Assembly: GCF_011605345.1 (NCBI RefSeq)
Contig: NZ_JAAOXM010000001.1
Location: forward strand, 558,001 to 622,000
Direction of reading: 5' to 3'
DNA from: Burkholderia sp. D-99
Lineage (GTDB): Bacteria; Pseudomonadota; Gammaproteobacteria; Burkholderiales; Burkholderiaceae
DNA: 64,000 bases
Part shown: one piece after another, positions 8,362-17,372 of the stretch
Position numbering within the stretch: position 1 is the first letter of the stretch
Layout of the letters: each line of letters opens with the position of its first letter
Translations under genes and position numbers: made by a program
Notes under the pieces: model-generated
The model's input: only the letters and a program-made list of their open reading frames with translations
The model's database searches: none
Told to the model about the DNA's origin: nothing

Positions 8362-9042
8362 TCAATGCGGCGGTGCCGCGGCATGCTGCTGCAACGCATC
8401 CAGGTGCCCGATGATCTGATTGGCGATATCCTTCGCCAACGAATCAACCGCGGTCGTCCCCTCGACTTTCTTGACGACGAACTTCGCCGCAACGACGTAC
8501 GGATTCCAGCTCGCCACCGTACCCTGCGCCTTGATCGCATCCTCCACGCCGATGACCGCAAACGGCACGTTGGCATCCTTGGCCGCGTCGGCGATCGTCA
8601 CCGAGACTTCCGTGTTCGGGCTGTCGTCGCCCGAGCCGCCTTGCAGCAGCGACTGAATGCGGCCGCTCGGGGCGCGTGAATAGAAAACGCCGCCGATCAG
8701 CCAGCCCGACGCGACCATCGGCAATGGTTCGCCGGAGGCGAGATAACGCGCGGTGACGCCCGCGTTGCCGAGCTGCTGGACGATGGCCTTCGCCAACGCA
8801 CCTGCATTCTGGCTAGCCGACCTCGCGTGAATGGTCGCGCGCGTGCGGGACAGCAAGCGCCCCGAGCCGTTGTTTTCCTGAACGACCTGGAAAGGCCGCA
8901 CGTACATGACCGGTGTGGCCGGCGCGGTGTCCGAGCCGCTCGCTGCCGGCTGCTGCGCGTGCGCGAAACTCGTTGCAAACCCGATGACGAGCGCGGCAAA
9001 AACTGCCTGGTTGAGCTTTCTCAAGGTTTGCGCCTTTTTCAC
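8362..9042 (-). CDS. Exported DUF4410-like protein
   Basis: A 226-residue secreted protein. A signal peptide (basic KKAQTLRK, hydrophobic core, cut after FAHA) starts at a GTG at 9040-9042; an in-frame ATG at 9094-9096 would add 18 residues before the signal and has its purine-rich site directly against the codon, so it is less likely. The mature part has RPFQVVQENN, the TRATIHAR segment, and a C-terminal half (VSVTIADAAKD, GVEDAIKAQG, NPYVVAAKFVV) resembling DUF4410 proteins, which are periplasmic or outer-membrane proteins of unknown role. It faces the collagen-like gene across a hairpin. Confidence 0.75.
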   Translation of the reverse strand: MKKAQTLRKLNQAVFAALVIGFATSFAHAQQPAASGSDTAPATPVMYVRPFQVVQENNGSGRLLSRTRATIHARSASQNAGALAKAIVQQLGNAGVTARYLASGEPLPMVASGWLIGGVFYSRAPSGRIQSLLQGGSGDDSPNTEVSVTIADAAKDANVPFAVIGVEDAIKAQGTVASWNPYVVAAKFVVKKVEGTTAVDSLAKDIANQIIGHLDALQQHAAAPPH

Positions 9043-9278
9043 GATTGGAACGAGGGCCAGCTTATGGCCGTGAATAGGGGACGTCAACCTTGCCATCTCC
9101 CACGACCTCGGCTTGCGCGTCTCCTCGGTCCCGGTCGTTCAGATGCATGAGGTCAGCAGCTCGCGTCGAAAGTTAACCGCCCCATGGGGCCTTTTTGAAT
9201 CCATCGTTCAGGTGACCGGCTGGCGCCGGTCGCCTGAGGTTCGGACCAGGACCTGCCGGTCGGCGAGGCGTCGGCCAG

Positions 9279-9740
9279 CTACTTGCGGCCACCGTCGAGC
9301 TTCGACGGTGGCCGCGCCAGCCCGCGCGCCGGCAGCGGCGTCGACATCACGATCGACGTACGCGTTTCGCCGTACAGGTTGATGCGTTCGATCAGTTGTT
9401 CGAGATGGGCCATGCTGACGGCGACGAACCGCATGACATACGAGTCCGCGCCCGTCACGTGATGACACTCGACGACTTCGGGAATCGTCTCCAGCAACCG
9501 GAGGAATTTGGCTTTCGCCGGTTGCGGCACCGTGATACCGATCAGCGCGCTGACCGGATAGCCGGCCGCGGCAGGATTGATCCGGGCCGTGTAGCCCTCG
9601 ACGACGCCGGCCGCTTCAAGGCGCTTCACGCGCTCCGTCACCGCCGGCACCGACAGGTGCACCTGGCGCGCCAGCTCCGTGTAGCTGATGCGGCCGTTGG
9701 CCTGCAATAGCGCCAGTACCTTCCAGTCCAGATCGTCCAT
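9279..9740 (-). CDS. Lrp/AsnC family transcriptional regulator
   Basis: A 153-residue feast/famine regulator. The N-terminal helix-turn-helix is MDDLDWKVLALLQANGRISY to about residue 45 (ELARQVHLSVPAVTERVKRLEAAGVV). The C-terminal RAM domain, which binds amino acids and makes dimers and octamers, includes ALIGITV and VVECHHVTGADSYVMRF. The ATG at 9738-9740 gives the standard family length. It is divergent from a LysE-type exporter, the classic arrangement for an Lrp or LysG-type regulator controlling an amino-acid exporter; the inducing amino acid is unknown. Confidence 0.93.
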   Translation of the reverse strand: MDDLDWKVLALLQANGRISYTELARQVHLSVPAVTERVKRLEAAGVVEGYTARINPAAAGYPVSALIGITVPQPAKAKFLRLLETIPEVVECHHVTGADSYVMRFVAVSMAHLEQLIERINLYGETRTSIVMSTPLPARGLARPPSKLDGGRK

Positions 9741-9855
9741 TGCGGTGGGATTTTTAAGGTGGAGTGGCCATTTTTCCTTAAAAACCGCATTCAGCGATGA
9801 CCGGACTTTCCCTACGATGCCTGTTCCACCCGTTGAAAGTCGCAAGGAGCAGGCG

Positions 9856-10488
9856 ATGCTGTTCATCAAGTCCGTCGTGATGGGGCTGTCGATTGCCGTG
9901 CCGGTCGGCCCGATCGGCATGCTGTGCATCCAGCGCAGCCTGAGCCGCGGCTTTCAGGCGGGATTCGCGACGGGCGTCGGCGCCGCGTGCGCCGATGCGA
10001 TCTACGGCTTGCTCGGCGCACTCGGCATCGCGGGTATCGTCTCGGCATTCCCGATGCTGACCGTCGGGTTGAAAATCGGTGGCGGTGCATTCCTCGTGTG
10101 GCTGGCGTGGACCATCGCGCGCCAGGCGCCGGCCGCGTCGACGGCACAACGCGACCTGCCGCGCACGACCGTCCTGCGCGATTTCCTGACGACGTTTGGC
10201 CTGACGCTGTCGAACCCGATGACGATCCTGTCGTTCGTCGGGATCTTCGCGGCGCTCGGCCCGCTGTCGGGCGCGCGGGAAGGCGCGATGTGGCCGGCCG
10301 TGGCGCTGATGGTCGCCGGTGTGTTCATCGGCTCCGCAACGTGGTGGCTGTGCCTGAGCGGTACGACCGCCGCGCTGCGCACGCGGATGTCGTTCGCGTT
10401 CATGCACGGGCTGTCGCGCGGGTCGGCCGCGGTCATCGCGGTGTTCGGCGTGATTCAGGTGGTCGCGGGCGTGCGCGGCGTCATTTAG
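9856..10488 (+). CDS. LysE family amino-acid exporter
   Basis: Inner-membrane translocator of 210 residues with about six hydrophobic helices. GLSIAVPVGPIGMLCIQRSL is the conserved LysE/RhtB N-terminal motif, with FGLTLSNPMTILSF in the middle. An AAGGAGCAGGCG ribosome site precedes the ATG at 9856; the longer open frame would run into the divergent regulator gene. The family exports basic amino acids, threonine, homoserine and similar compounds. The adjacent divergent Lrp-type gene is the likely regulator. Its stop codon overlaps the end of a convergent gene. Confidence 0.92.
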   Translation: MLFIKSVVMGLSIAVPVGPIGMLCIQRSLSRGFQAGFATGVGAACADAIYGLLGALGIAGIVSAFPMLTVGLKIGGGAFLVWLAWTIARQAPAASTAQRDLPRTTVLRDFLTTFGLTLSNPMTILSFVGIFAALGPLSGAREGAMWPAVALMVAGVFIGSATWWLCLSGTTAALRTRMSFAFMHGLSRGSAAVIAVFGVIQVVAGVRGVI

Positions 10489-10910
10489 GTCGATGCGTCG
10501 CGCGTATCGCGTTGCGACCGGATCGCGTCGATCGTTGTCCGGATATGCGCGAGCAACTCGAGTACCACCGCCTTCCGAAAATACTGGTTCATCCGCGCGC
10601 TGACGACGAGATCGGACGGCAACGCGTCGATCGAACGCTGGGCCGACAGCAGATCGTCGGCGAGTCGCGCCAGCGCATCGCGATCCCGCGCGCCCACGGC
10701 AACCGCGATCTCGTCCGGCCAGAAACCGAACGCGTCGATGCCGCAGCACGCGGCGACACAGTCTGTCTCCAGCGCATCGATCAACGGCATGACCGCGGCG
10801 AGACAGGGATCGATCGCGACCGCCTGCGCCTGCCCACCCGACAGATCGCCGAATTCGATCCAGCGATCCGGGCCGATGCCGATGTCGTCCTTGTGGGGTT
10901 TCCCGTTCAT
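10485..10910 (-). CDS. Conserved hypothetical protein
   Basis: A soluble protein of 141 residues with no family I can name with confidence (the CCGIDAFGFWPDEI segment recalls small uncharacterised DUF proteins). Two adjacent cysteines at about 54-55 and a Trp/Pro-rich segment lie in the middle; the C-terminal half is helical. It starts 20 bp after the esterase gene on the same strand, so it is probably the last gene of the TetR-esterase operon, and its stop overlaps the convergent lysE stop by 4 bp. Confidence 0.7.
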   Translation of the reverse strand: MNGKPHKDDIGIGPDRWIEFGDLSGGQAQAVAIDPCLAAVMPLIDALETDCVAACCGIDAFGFWPDEIAVAVGARDRDALARLADDLLSAQRSIDALPSDLVVSARMNQYFRKAVVLELLAHIRTTIDAIRSQRDTRDAST

Positions 10911-10929
10911 CGTCTGACGCTCGACGGAT

Positions 10930-11958
10930 TCAATTCAATGCCGGCAAATGCGCACGCACGAAGCGTGCGATTTCCTGGCCCAGTTCCATGTCCTCGGGCG
11001 CGCCCATGAACCCGCCATGCGGCATCCCTTCGAACAGGTGAAGCTCGGTCGGCACCTGCGCGCGCCGCAACGCGCGATGCAGGCGGACCGCGTTCGACAG
11101 GAACAGGTCGCGCGTGCCGCTCTGGATGAAGGTCGGCGGGAAACCGGCCGCGAAATCGCCGAACAGCGGCGACAGGTACGGATGCGCGAGATCGGCGCCG
11201 TTCGCGTAGAGCAGGTTGTTCGGCATCAGCGACGTCGGCAACACGACATCGACGAGGCGATTGGTTTCGAAGCTGTCGCCGGATTCGGTCAGGTCGACTT
11301 CCGGCGACAGCAGCACCAGCGCGGCCGGCAGCGGCAACCCTTCGTCGCGGGCGCGCAGCACCATCGCGGCGGCGAGGTTGCCGCCCGCCGAGCGGCCGCC
11401 GATGACGACGTTTTCCGGTGCGTAGCGCTCCAGCACGTACGCATATGCCGCGATGCAATCGTCGAGCGCGGCCGGATACGGATGCTCGGGCGGCAGGCGA
11501 TAGTCGACGCCGTAGCAGCGAATGCCGAGCCGGTCGGCCTGCATCTGCGCGCCGGCGCGGCATGCGGCGCCGCCGCCGAGCACCAGTGCGCCGCCATGCA
11601 GGTCGATGTATGCGCATTCGTCGGAAGCCGATGCTTCGGGCGTGGCGACGTGCACGTCCGCGGCGCCGGCCCGGATCGTCTCCACGCTCGAACGCAGATA
11701 GCCGCCGAGCTGCTCGATGGCTGCCGCGTAGTGCGCGTCCGCGGCCGCCTTCACGCGCATCCATGCGTCGAAATCGTCCGGGGCCGGCATCACGTGCCGC
11801 GCGTTCAGCGGCATGCCGTCGCTGCCGACCAGTCGTCGCAACGCGGTTCGCGCTTCTTCACTGATCGACGCCGGGAAGGGGACGACACGGCTCGGCAGGA
11901 CGACGCCGTCGGGGTGGTCTTTCATCGATTCGGTTCCGTTGGACGTTGGGCGAGTCAT
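10930..11958 (-). CDS. Hormone-sensitive-lipase family esterase
   Basis: Alpha/beta hydrolase of 342 residues in the HSL group. The oxyanion-hole motif appears as DLHGGALVLGGG, the nucleophile Ser in GGRSAGGN, the Asp in SGTRDLF and the His in GMPHGGF. GVDYRLPPEHPYPAALDD is the usual HSL strand-helix segment. The start ATG (11956-11958) overlaps the stop of the tetR gene as ATGA, so translation is probably coupled; a second in-frame Met 12 codons later is possible. HSL esterases cleave short acyl esters. The coupled TetR suggests induction by the ester or its product. Confidence 0.9.
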   Translation of the reverse strand: MTRPTSNGTESMKDHPDGVVLPSRVVPFPASISEEARTALRRLVGSDGMPLNARHVMPAPDDFDAWMRVKAAADAHYAAAIEQLGGYLRSSVETIRAGAADVHVATPEASASDECAYIDLHGGALVLGGGAACRAGAQMQADRLGIRCYGVDYRLPPEHPYPAALDDCIAAYAYVLERYAPENVVIGGRSAGGNLAAAMVLRARDEGLPLPAALVLLSPEVDLTESGDSFETNRLVDVVLPTSLMPNNLLYANGADLAHPYLSPLFGDFAAGFPPTFIQSGTRDLFLSNAVRLHRALRRAQVPTELHLFEGMPHGGFMGAPEDMELGQEIARFVRAHLPALN

Positions 11959-12527
11959 GCGGCAGAAGGCCAGTGGCGCAGCATCACGTCCAGCGCATCG
12001 AGGCTGCGCGACCACGAAGAATCGGAAGCCGGTGCGCTGTGCGAGAAACCGCCGGCGCGTTCGAGCGTGACGTAGCCCATGAAGAAGCCGCCGAGCAGGC
12101 GGATCGCATGCGCCTGTTCGGCTTCCGGCATGTCGTAGCTGCGCAGCACGGCCGAGGTCATCCGGACGAGCCGGCCGCCGGCGCTTTCGGCGGCGCGTTC
12201 GGCGCTCACCGGGTGGCGCGCGGCCGCAAAACGGCCGGGGTGTTCGCGTGCGTAGTCGCGATAGACGTTGGCGAGCGCGGTGAGCGCGTCCTTGGCGGTG
12301 CGGCCGGCCAATGCTTCGGTCGCGCGATCGGCGAGTTCCTTCAGCGCGAATAGGGCGATCCGGCTCTTGAGGTCGTCGAAACTCGGGATATGGGAGTACA
12401 GGCTGGCCAGTTTGACGTCGAAGTGACGCGCGAGCGCTGCGCCGGTCAGGTGCTCGAAGCTGGTTTCATCGGCGAGCTGTGCGCCGGCTTCGACGAGTTT
12501 GTCCAGGGTGATGCCGGCGCGTGGCAT
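11955..12527 (-). CDS. TetR family transcriptional regulator
   Basis: A 190-residue repressor. The N-terminal DNA-binding domain has its recognition helix around LARHFDVKLASLYSHIPSF. The C-terminal ligand domain (from about residue 85) has the AREHPGRFAAARH segment seen in the WHG-type TetR C-terminal domain. It is the first gene of an operon with the HSL esterase, overlapping it by 4 bp. A palindrome just upstream is the likely operator, so the operon is probably self-regulated. Confidence 0.92.
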   Translation of the reverse strand: MPRAGITLDKLVEAGAQLADETSFEHLTGAALARHFDVKLASLYSHIPSFDDLKSRIALFALKELADRATEALAGRTAKDALTALANVYRDYAREHPGRFAAARHPVSAERAAESAGGRLVRMTSAVLRSYDMPEAEQAHAIRLLGGFFMGYVTLERAGGFSHSAPASDSSWSRSLDALDVMLRHWPSAA

Positions 12528-12543
12528 GGCGTATGCTACTCAT

Positions 12544-12561
12544 ATTAGTAAAAAAACTAAT
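12544..12561. promoter_or_regulatory. Palindromic operator candidate for the TetR-esterase operon
   Basis: Perfect inverted repeat ATTAGT-N6-ACTAAT, 17 bp upstream of the tetR start codon in an AT-rich patch that stands out from the surrounding GC-rich DNA. Its size and symmetry suit a TetR dimer. Assignment is by position only. Confidence 0.6.
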
Positions 12562-12788
12562 TGTATTAGGTTTTGGGGTGATGTCAATTCTCCGTGCGTG
12601 CCGGTGCTGCCGATGCGTCACTGGGGTGACGTGTTCCGGTGCTTCGAAGCGCCATGCCTTCATGTGATCGGGAACAGTTGCCATGGCTGAGTGTTGCGCA
12701 CCAGGAAGCGGAGAGAAACATGCGTCGAGCTGTCTGCCATGCCGACCTGGCTGTCGCGGCAGATCTGCATCTGCCCGGCCCGTGACGA

Positions 12789-13634
12789 TCACCCCAGCTC
12801 GAACGACGTCACCCCGAACACGTGATCGATCGCAATCGCCGGCGCGTCTTTCGTGTACATCCGTGCGGTTTCGAAGACGCTCGTCATGCCGTGCCGTTCC
12901 GCCAGTGCGACGGCCGCGGGGTTCGTTTCCGGCACGTCGAGCACGATGACCTCGCCGGGCATGCGCGCCGCGAGCGCGCGAAACAGCCCGGTGGCAACGC
13001 CTGCGTCGTCGGCGAACAGCGGCCCGATCTTGCAGCCCGCCTTGCAGCGCCGCACGACACCGTATCCGGCGACACGGCTGCCGTCGAGCGTCGCGAGCGC
13101 GACGGCATCCGGCTGCGCGATCCAGGCGGAGACGAAACGCTCGCGCGCCGTGGGAAAGCACTGGCGGTCGTAGGCAAGCAACTGCTCGAACGGCACGTCG
13201 GCGGCTGCCACCACGTGCGCGCAACCGATGCCGTCCACGCGCCCCTGATAGCGGATGTTGCGGTATGCGAGCGCGAATCCGGACTTCCGGTAGTTTGCCT
13301 GCTGGGCCAGGACACCATCGAGCCCGATGTTGCGGTCTCCGAGGTAACGCATGCCGTGCTGCCAGATTCGGATGCCGAAGCCTTTGCCGCGAAACCCGGG
13401 TTTCACGATGTAGAGGCCGATGAAGCCGAAGTGTTCGTCGTAGGCGACAGCGGAGATGCACGCGACCGGCTCGCCGCGGCAGACGCCGACGAAGAACCCG
13501 GCCGGGTCCGCTTCCCGGAAACAGGACGGATCATGCAGGCCGGGGTTCCAGCCTTCTGCAGCCGCCCATTCGACCGACATTGCCACCTCGTCGGCCGACA
13601 TGGTGCGCACGATGAAGTCTTCGCCTTGATCCAT
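12789..13634 (-). CDS. GNAT acetyltransferase, two-domain (YitH/HolE-like)
   Basis: A 281-residue N-acetyltransferase. The N-terminal GNAT fold has GFIGLYIVKPGFRGKGFG at about residues 70-88, where the RGKGFG turn binds the acetyl-CoA pyrophosphate. The C-terminal half (about 150-281: AYDRQCFPTARERFV, GYGVVRRCKAGCKIGPL, DVPETNPAAVALAERHGM) matches the second GNAT-like domain of the YitH/HolE group. The ATG at 13632-13634 gives the full first domain. Substrate unknown. It stands alone with 227 bp after tetR's upstream region and 379 bp of empty DNA on its 5' side. Confidence 0.88.
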   Translation of the reverse strand: MDQGEDFIVRTMSADEVAMSVEWAAAEGWNPGLHDPSCFREADPAGFFVGVCRGEPVACISAVAYDEHFGFIGLYIVKPGFRGKGFGIRIWQHGMRYLGDRNIGLDGVLAQQANYRKSGFALAYRNIRYQGRVDGIGCAHVVAAADVPFEQLLAYDRQCFPTARERFVSAWIAQPDAVALATLDGSRVAGYGVVRRCKAGCKIGPLFADDAGVATGLFRALAARMPGEVIVLDVPETNPAAVALAERHGMTSVFETARMYTKDAPAIAIDHVFGVTSFELG

Positions 13635-14013
13635 GGTTCACCTCGGTCGCTGCGCTCGGGAATGCGCATTGCGTTACGGTAAATGCATCGGGGAAGCGTT
13701 GGCGGGCAGCCTCGTGGCTGCCGATCGGGTCATCATAATCCCGGGAACGGGTATGAGCGTGGGGAGGGTACAGCCGTACTGTCGATGGCCGACACGCGGT
13801 GGGTCGAGGCGGATGGCGTGGTTGCGTTCGGCGAAGGTTCAAAATCTGCCGGACAACGGTTGTCACGATTGGTCTTGCTTGACGCGCACCGCAATGGACT
13901 TGTATCGGCCGACAAGGGCCCTTCTGACGTTTCCCGCGCAGGACGGCTGCTGAGCCGAAGCGGCCACGACAGCCTACATGCCCCGGATTGGGAAAACGCC
14001 GTCAGCGAAAAAT
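13635..14013. other. Gene-free stretch of 379 bp
   Basis: No supportable gene. A 123-codon frame opens rightward but has no ribosome site, lacks any recognisable motif and would overlap the end of the YdeI-like gene on the other strand. The stretch presumably holds the promoter of the GNAT gene. Confidence 0.45.
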
Positions 14014-14583
14014 CTATGGATGGAAGGTTTCGCCACGGTTCAGCATCTCGATGAATTCCCCGATTTTACGCGCCCTTGTTTCCGGTTTTTTTGCGTTCTG
14101 TACCCGAAACAGGATTGCATAGCGGTTCCGGCTGTTCAGTGTCGCGAAAAACTTCCTGGCTCCCGGATTTGCGTCCAATGCTGCCTGTAGGTCGTCCGGC
14201 ACGATCGAATTGGCGGCCGACGTATAAGCCGCCTTCCAGCGGCCGTCCTTCCTGGCCTTTTCGATTTCGCCCATGCCGCGCGGGCGCATTCTGCCTGCGG
14301 CGATCAGCGCTTCGGCCCTGTCGGTGTTGAGTTTGGACCAGATGCTTCTTGCGGAGCGTGGCGTGAAGCGTTGTAACCAGTATTGCTCGTTCTCAGCCCG
14401 CTTTTGACCATCGATCCAGCCGTAGCAGAGGGCGCTTTCCAACGCCTGTTCGTAGGTGACGGTTCGCTCCTCGGTGCCTTTTCTCGCCAGACGCAGCCAT
14501 GCGCCGGTCGAAGTGCTGCCGTTTTGCCCTAGCCAGCTTTCCCATTCGATCTGACTGGTAAATGTCAGGGCGCATTCGGTCAT
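14014..14583 (-). CDS. YdeI/OmpD-associated family protein
   Basis: A 189-residue cytoplasmic protein. The N-terminal segment WESWLGQNGS, the TYEQALESALCYGWIDGQ block, the QRFTPRSARSIWSKLN block and the C-terminal NRYAILFRVQNAKKPETRARKI block are the conserved regions of the YdeI/OmpD-associated family, whose members are linked to peptide resistance or are uncharacterised. The ATG at 14581-14583 is preferred because AGGACAG lies at ribosome-site distance; an in-frame ATG nine codons earlier has none. It stands alone. Confidence 0.85.
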   Translation of the reverse strand: MTECALTFTSQIEWESWLGQNGSTSTGAWLRLARKGTEERTVTYEQALESALCYGWIDGQKRAENEQYWLQRFTPRSARSIWSKLNTDRAEALIAAGRMRPRGMGEIEKARKDGRWKAAYTSAANSIVPDDLQAALDANPGARKFFATLNSRNRYAILFRVQNAKKPETRARKIGEFIEMLNRGETFHP

Positions 14584-14819
14584 GTCACTGTCCTGAATGG
14601 TTGAGTCCATGTGCGGGGAAGGCGTCCGCAGTCTAACAGTGTTGATACGGACATCAACGTCCGTGGTGCGACCAGAAGACCGGCCGATTCGTAGCCCCGG
14701 CCCGTCGACCGGTTTGTGGCGGAATCCCCGTTTCCAAGACCCGGCGACGGACGCGTCGAACACTGCTTTTCAACGAGAGACCTCGCGGCCCGACGCGCCA
14801 AGGCCTCTCCATCCACCCG

Positions 14820-16748
14820 TCAGAACGTATAACTCACCTTCCCGAACGCCGTCCGCCCAAGCGTGTTGTAGCCATACGCGGTCATGTATTGCCGATCGAA
14901 CAGGTTCGACACCGTAGCCGACACGGTCAGATGCGAATTGATCCGGTACGAAGCACGCAGCCCCACCGTCAGGTACGAAGGCAGATAGGTCGAGTTGGCC
15001 GGATCATCGAACGTCGTGCCGCCATAAAGCAGCGACGCCCCCGTGCTCAACGCATGCAGGTGCAGCTCATCCCACGTGTGATCGATGTTGAGGCTGACCG
15101 TCTGACGCGGCCGGCGGTTGAGCCAGGAATCGTTGGTCTCGTCCTGCGGATTCAGGATCCCGATCGCGAGGCTCACCGGCGTCGAGCGGCCGATCGTCCC
15201 CTTGTACGACAGGTCGATGCCGCGAATATGCGCGCGACCGATGTTCATCGGCGAGAAGGTCGCCGGGTTGTACGCGATCAGGTTCGTGACCCGCGTATCG
15301 TAGATCGCGGCCGTAAACGTTCCGTACGACGTGTTCGCATCGACCGCGGCCTCGACCGACGTGTTGCGCTCCGGGTTGAGATTCGGATTGCCGTAGCCGG
15401 GGTAGTACAGGTCGTTGAAGGTAGGCAGCCGGAACGCATTGCCGTACGAAACGCGTGCCGTGTAGACCGGCGTGATCGCCCAGGACAGCGCCGCGTTACC
15501 CGTATTCACCGACTGCCCGGCGATGATTTCATGGCGCCCCGCGAGGAACATCGTCACGCTGCCGAGCGTCGCCGACTGATGCAGCGAGAACGCGGAATCG
15601 TTGCGCGTCGGTACGCCACCGGGAATATCGACCGGCAGGAACGCCTGCTCACGCGTGAAGTCGTACGCGAGCTTGGTCTCGCCCGACAGCGGCAGCCCGA
15701 ACAGATGGAACCCGCGCTCCTGATGCGTCAACGACGTCGACGTGCTGATGCGCTGTGAATTGATCTGGTCGGTCGGGATGGTCGGATCGCTCGCGTAGAG
15801 GAACTGGCGATCGTTCGCATAACCGAACGACTGGTCGAACTGCGTGTCAGGCGTGATGTCGAGGTGGAACGCGATGCCGGTCGTCAGTTGATGATCGAGC
15901 TGGCGGTTCGCATAGCCGCTGTTGTCGTAGGACAGATCGGACCGGTGATACAGCGCGAACGTCGAGATCGACCAGTTGTCGCGCGCGTAGCCGAGGCGCG
16001 CATCGAGATCCTGCGCGTGGTACGGGTTGCGGCCGGCCTCATGGTACGGCAGCACGGGGCGCGTCGAGTCGATGCCGTCCGTGTTGTACGAATGCAGGCC
16101 GAGCGAGTAGGTGAGCCCGCCGAGCGCGGCGAGCGGCCCGGTCGACGGCACCGTGCCCGACGTGCGGAGCTGCGTGTCGAACGTCTTGTTCGACCCGTCG
16201 CCGAACGACACGGTCGTCTGGTTCGGCTGGTTGGCGGCGCGGCGCGTGAAGAGCTGCACGACACCGCCCATCGCATTGGCGCCGAACGACGCGGCGGCCG
16301 GCCCCGAAATCACTTCCACACGTTCGAACGCTTCGGTCGGCAGGTCGGCCCACGGCGCGATGCCGGTGGTCGGCGAGCCGATCCGGATGCCGTCGATGAA
16401 CACCGCGACCTGGCTGGCCGACGAGCCCCGGATGCTGACCGACGCGGACGAACCCGGGCCACCGTTCTGCGAGACGGTCACGCCGGGCAGCGTCGCAAGC
16501 GCCTGCGTGATGCTCGGCTCGCTCGGCGACAGCCGGTCGAGATCGGTGCGCGTGAGCACCTGGGTCGTCGCGTAGCGCTGGTCGAACGACTCGGGCAGCC
16601 GCCGCGTGTCGGTCACGTTGATCGTCGGCAGGTCGGCGCCTTCGGCGGCCGGGGCCGGTTGCGAAATCGCGGGGTCGCCGGCGGCGTGGGCGAGGGGCGA
16701 GAGGAGCGCGGTCGCGGCGGACGTGGCAAGGAGGTGTCGAATCTTCAT
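14820..16748 (-). CDS. btuB: TonB-dependent vitamin B12 receptor
   Basis: Outer-membrane beta-barrel receptor of 642 residues. A signal peptide (MKIRHLLATSAATALLSPLAHA) is followed by a TonB-box region (DLPTINVTDTR), a plug domain with QALATLPGVTVSQNGG, VFIDGIRIG and ANAMGGVVQLFTRR, and a barrel that ends in the aromatic residue of KVSYTF, as outer-membrane proteins do. A cobalamin riboswitch lies upstream on the same strand, which makes cobalamin or a corrinoid the transported ligand. No btuF, btuC or btuD lies within the window. The frame stays open upstream, but the signal peptide fixes the ATG at 16746-16748. Confidence 0.93.
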   Translation of the reverse strand: MKIRHLLATSAATALLSPLAHAAGDPAISQPAPAAEGADLPTINVTDTRRLPESFDQRYATTQVLTRTDLDRLSPSEPSITQALATLPGVTVSQNGGPGSSASVSIRGSSASQVAVFIDGIRIGSPTTGIAPWADLPTEAFERVEVISGPAAASFGANAMGGVVQLFTRRAANQPNQTTVSFGDGSNKTFDTQLRTSGTVPSTGPLAALGGLTYSLGLHSYNTDGIDSTRPVLPYHEAGRNPYHAQDLDARLGYARDNWSISTFALYHRSDLSYDNSGYANRQLDHQLTTGIAFHLDITPDTQFDQSFGYANDRQFLYASDPTIPTDQINSQRISTSTSLTHQERGFHLFGLPLSGETKLAYDFTREQAFLPVDIPGGVPTRNDSAFSLHQSATLGSVTMFLAGRHEIIAGQSVNTGNAALSWAITPVYTARVSYGNAFRLPTFNDLYYPGYGNPNLNPERNTSVEAAVDANTSYGTFTAAIYDTRVTNLIAYNPATFSPMNIGRAHIRGIDLSYKGTIGRSTPVSLAIGILNPQDETNDSWLNRRPRQTVSLNIDHTWDELHLHALSTGASLLYGGTTFDDPANSTYLPSYLTVGLRASYRINSHLTVSATVSNLFDRQYMTAYGYNTLGRTAFGKVSYTF

Positions 16749-17103
16749 GAGGCTGTCGTTGTCATCGGGCTGCGCATGCGTCGATCGTGAGCGGGCGGCG
16801 GGCAGCACCGGTTTTGTTATCGGTGATCGGGTTATCGCGCGAGTGGGCCGGGCAGGCCGTTGTCGCGGGCGTCGGCGCGGCGCATGCCGGCGGACGCCAT
16901 CGAAAGGAAGCGGCACGCGCGAGCGGGCGGGCCGTGCAGGCCGGCGGCGTGCCGGCGCGACGCTTCCGGTGCGGAAGCGGATGCGGTAACAGTGGACATC
17001 GGGCGGATCCTGAGGTCGGGCCGTCCATGCAACGGGCGACCGCCAACGGCGGTGCCTGGCGCATCGGGACACCCCGCCCGGTGCGGCTGCTTGGACCTCG
17101 GGT
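16749..17103. other. Long leader between riboswitch and btuB
   Basis: About 355 nt of untranslated leader (leftward) separate the aptamer from the btuB start. Frames run through on both strands but show no motif. The riboswitch expression platform should lie in the part nearest the aptamer; I could not draw a clear terminator with a U tract. Confidence 0.5.
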
Positions 17104-17269
17104 CGATGGCAGGTCTCCTGGCTCGCGGGTCGTCATTCGTGCCGGCCTTCCCGGTTTCCCAGTGGCATGCAGTGGCACGGATTCGCCGCTCACAGTTGCG
17201 GGGGCAGCCGCAGATTCGAGGCGCGGCCTCTCCTGCGTTCCCTTTTGATCCCGTCTCCGGGAACCATCA
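17104..17269 (-). promoter_or_regulatory. Cobalamin riboswitch
   Basis: On the minus strand the conserved B12-box AGCCAGGAGACCTGCC occupies 17108-17123. The GGGAAC block lies at about 17237-17242, and the TGCCCCCGCAACTGTGAGCG core lies at about 17188-17208. The outer stem P1 can form between 17264-17268 and 17105-17109 (GATGG with CCATC), which sets the borders. Spacing and order are those of adenosylcobalamin aptamers. It faces the btuB gene, so high cobalamin should shut off receptor synthesis. Confidence 0.93.
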
Positions 17270-17372
17270 GCGCGCAAGGGTAATGGCGTGCGCGCCGGCG
17301 CGTCAATTATCCGGTCGCGCGGGGATGCGAAAAAACGTCATTGCCGGGTGAAAACTTTCGAAATCCTTTCTT

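Noticed and set aside
13683..14054. 123-codon plus-strand frame between the GNAT and YdeI-like genes
   Set aside because: No ribosome site, no recognisable motif, overlaps the YdeI gene end.
16762..17277. Minus-strand frame overlapping the cobalamin riboswitch
   Set aside because: The conserved RNA aptamer occupies this stretch; the frame has no motif and no ribosome site.
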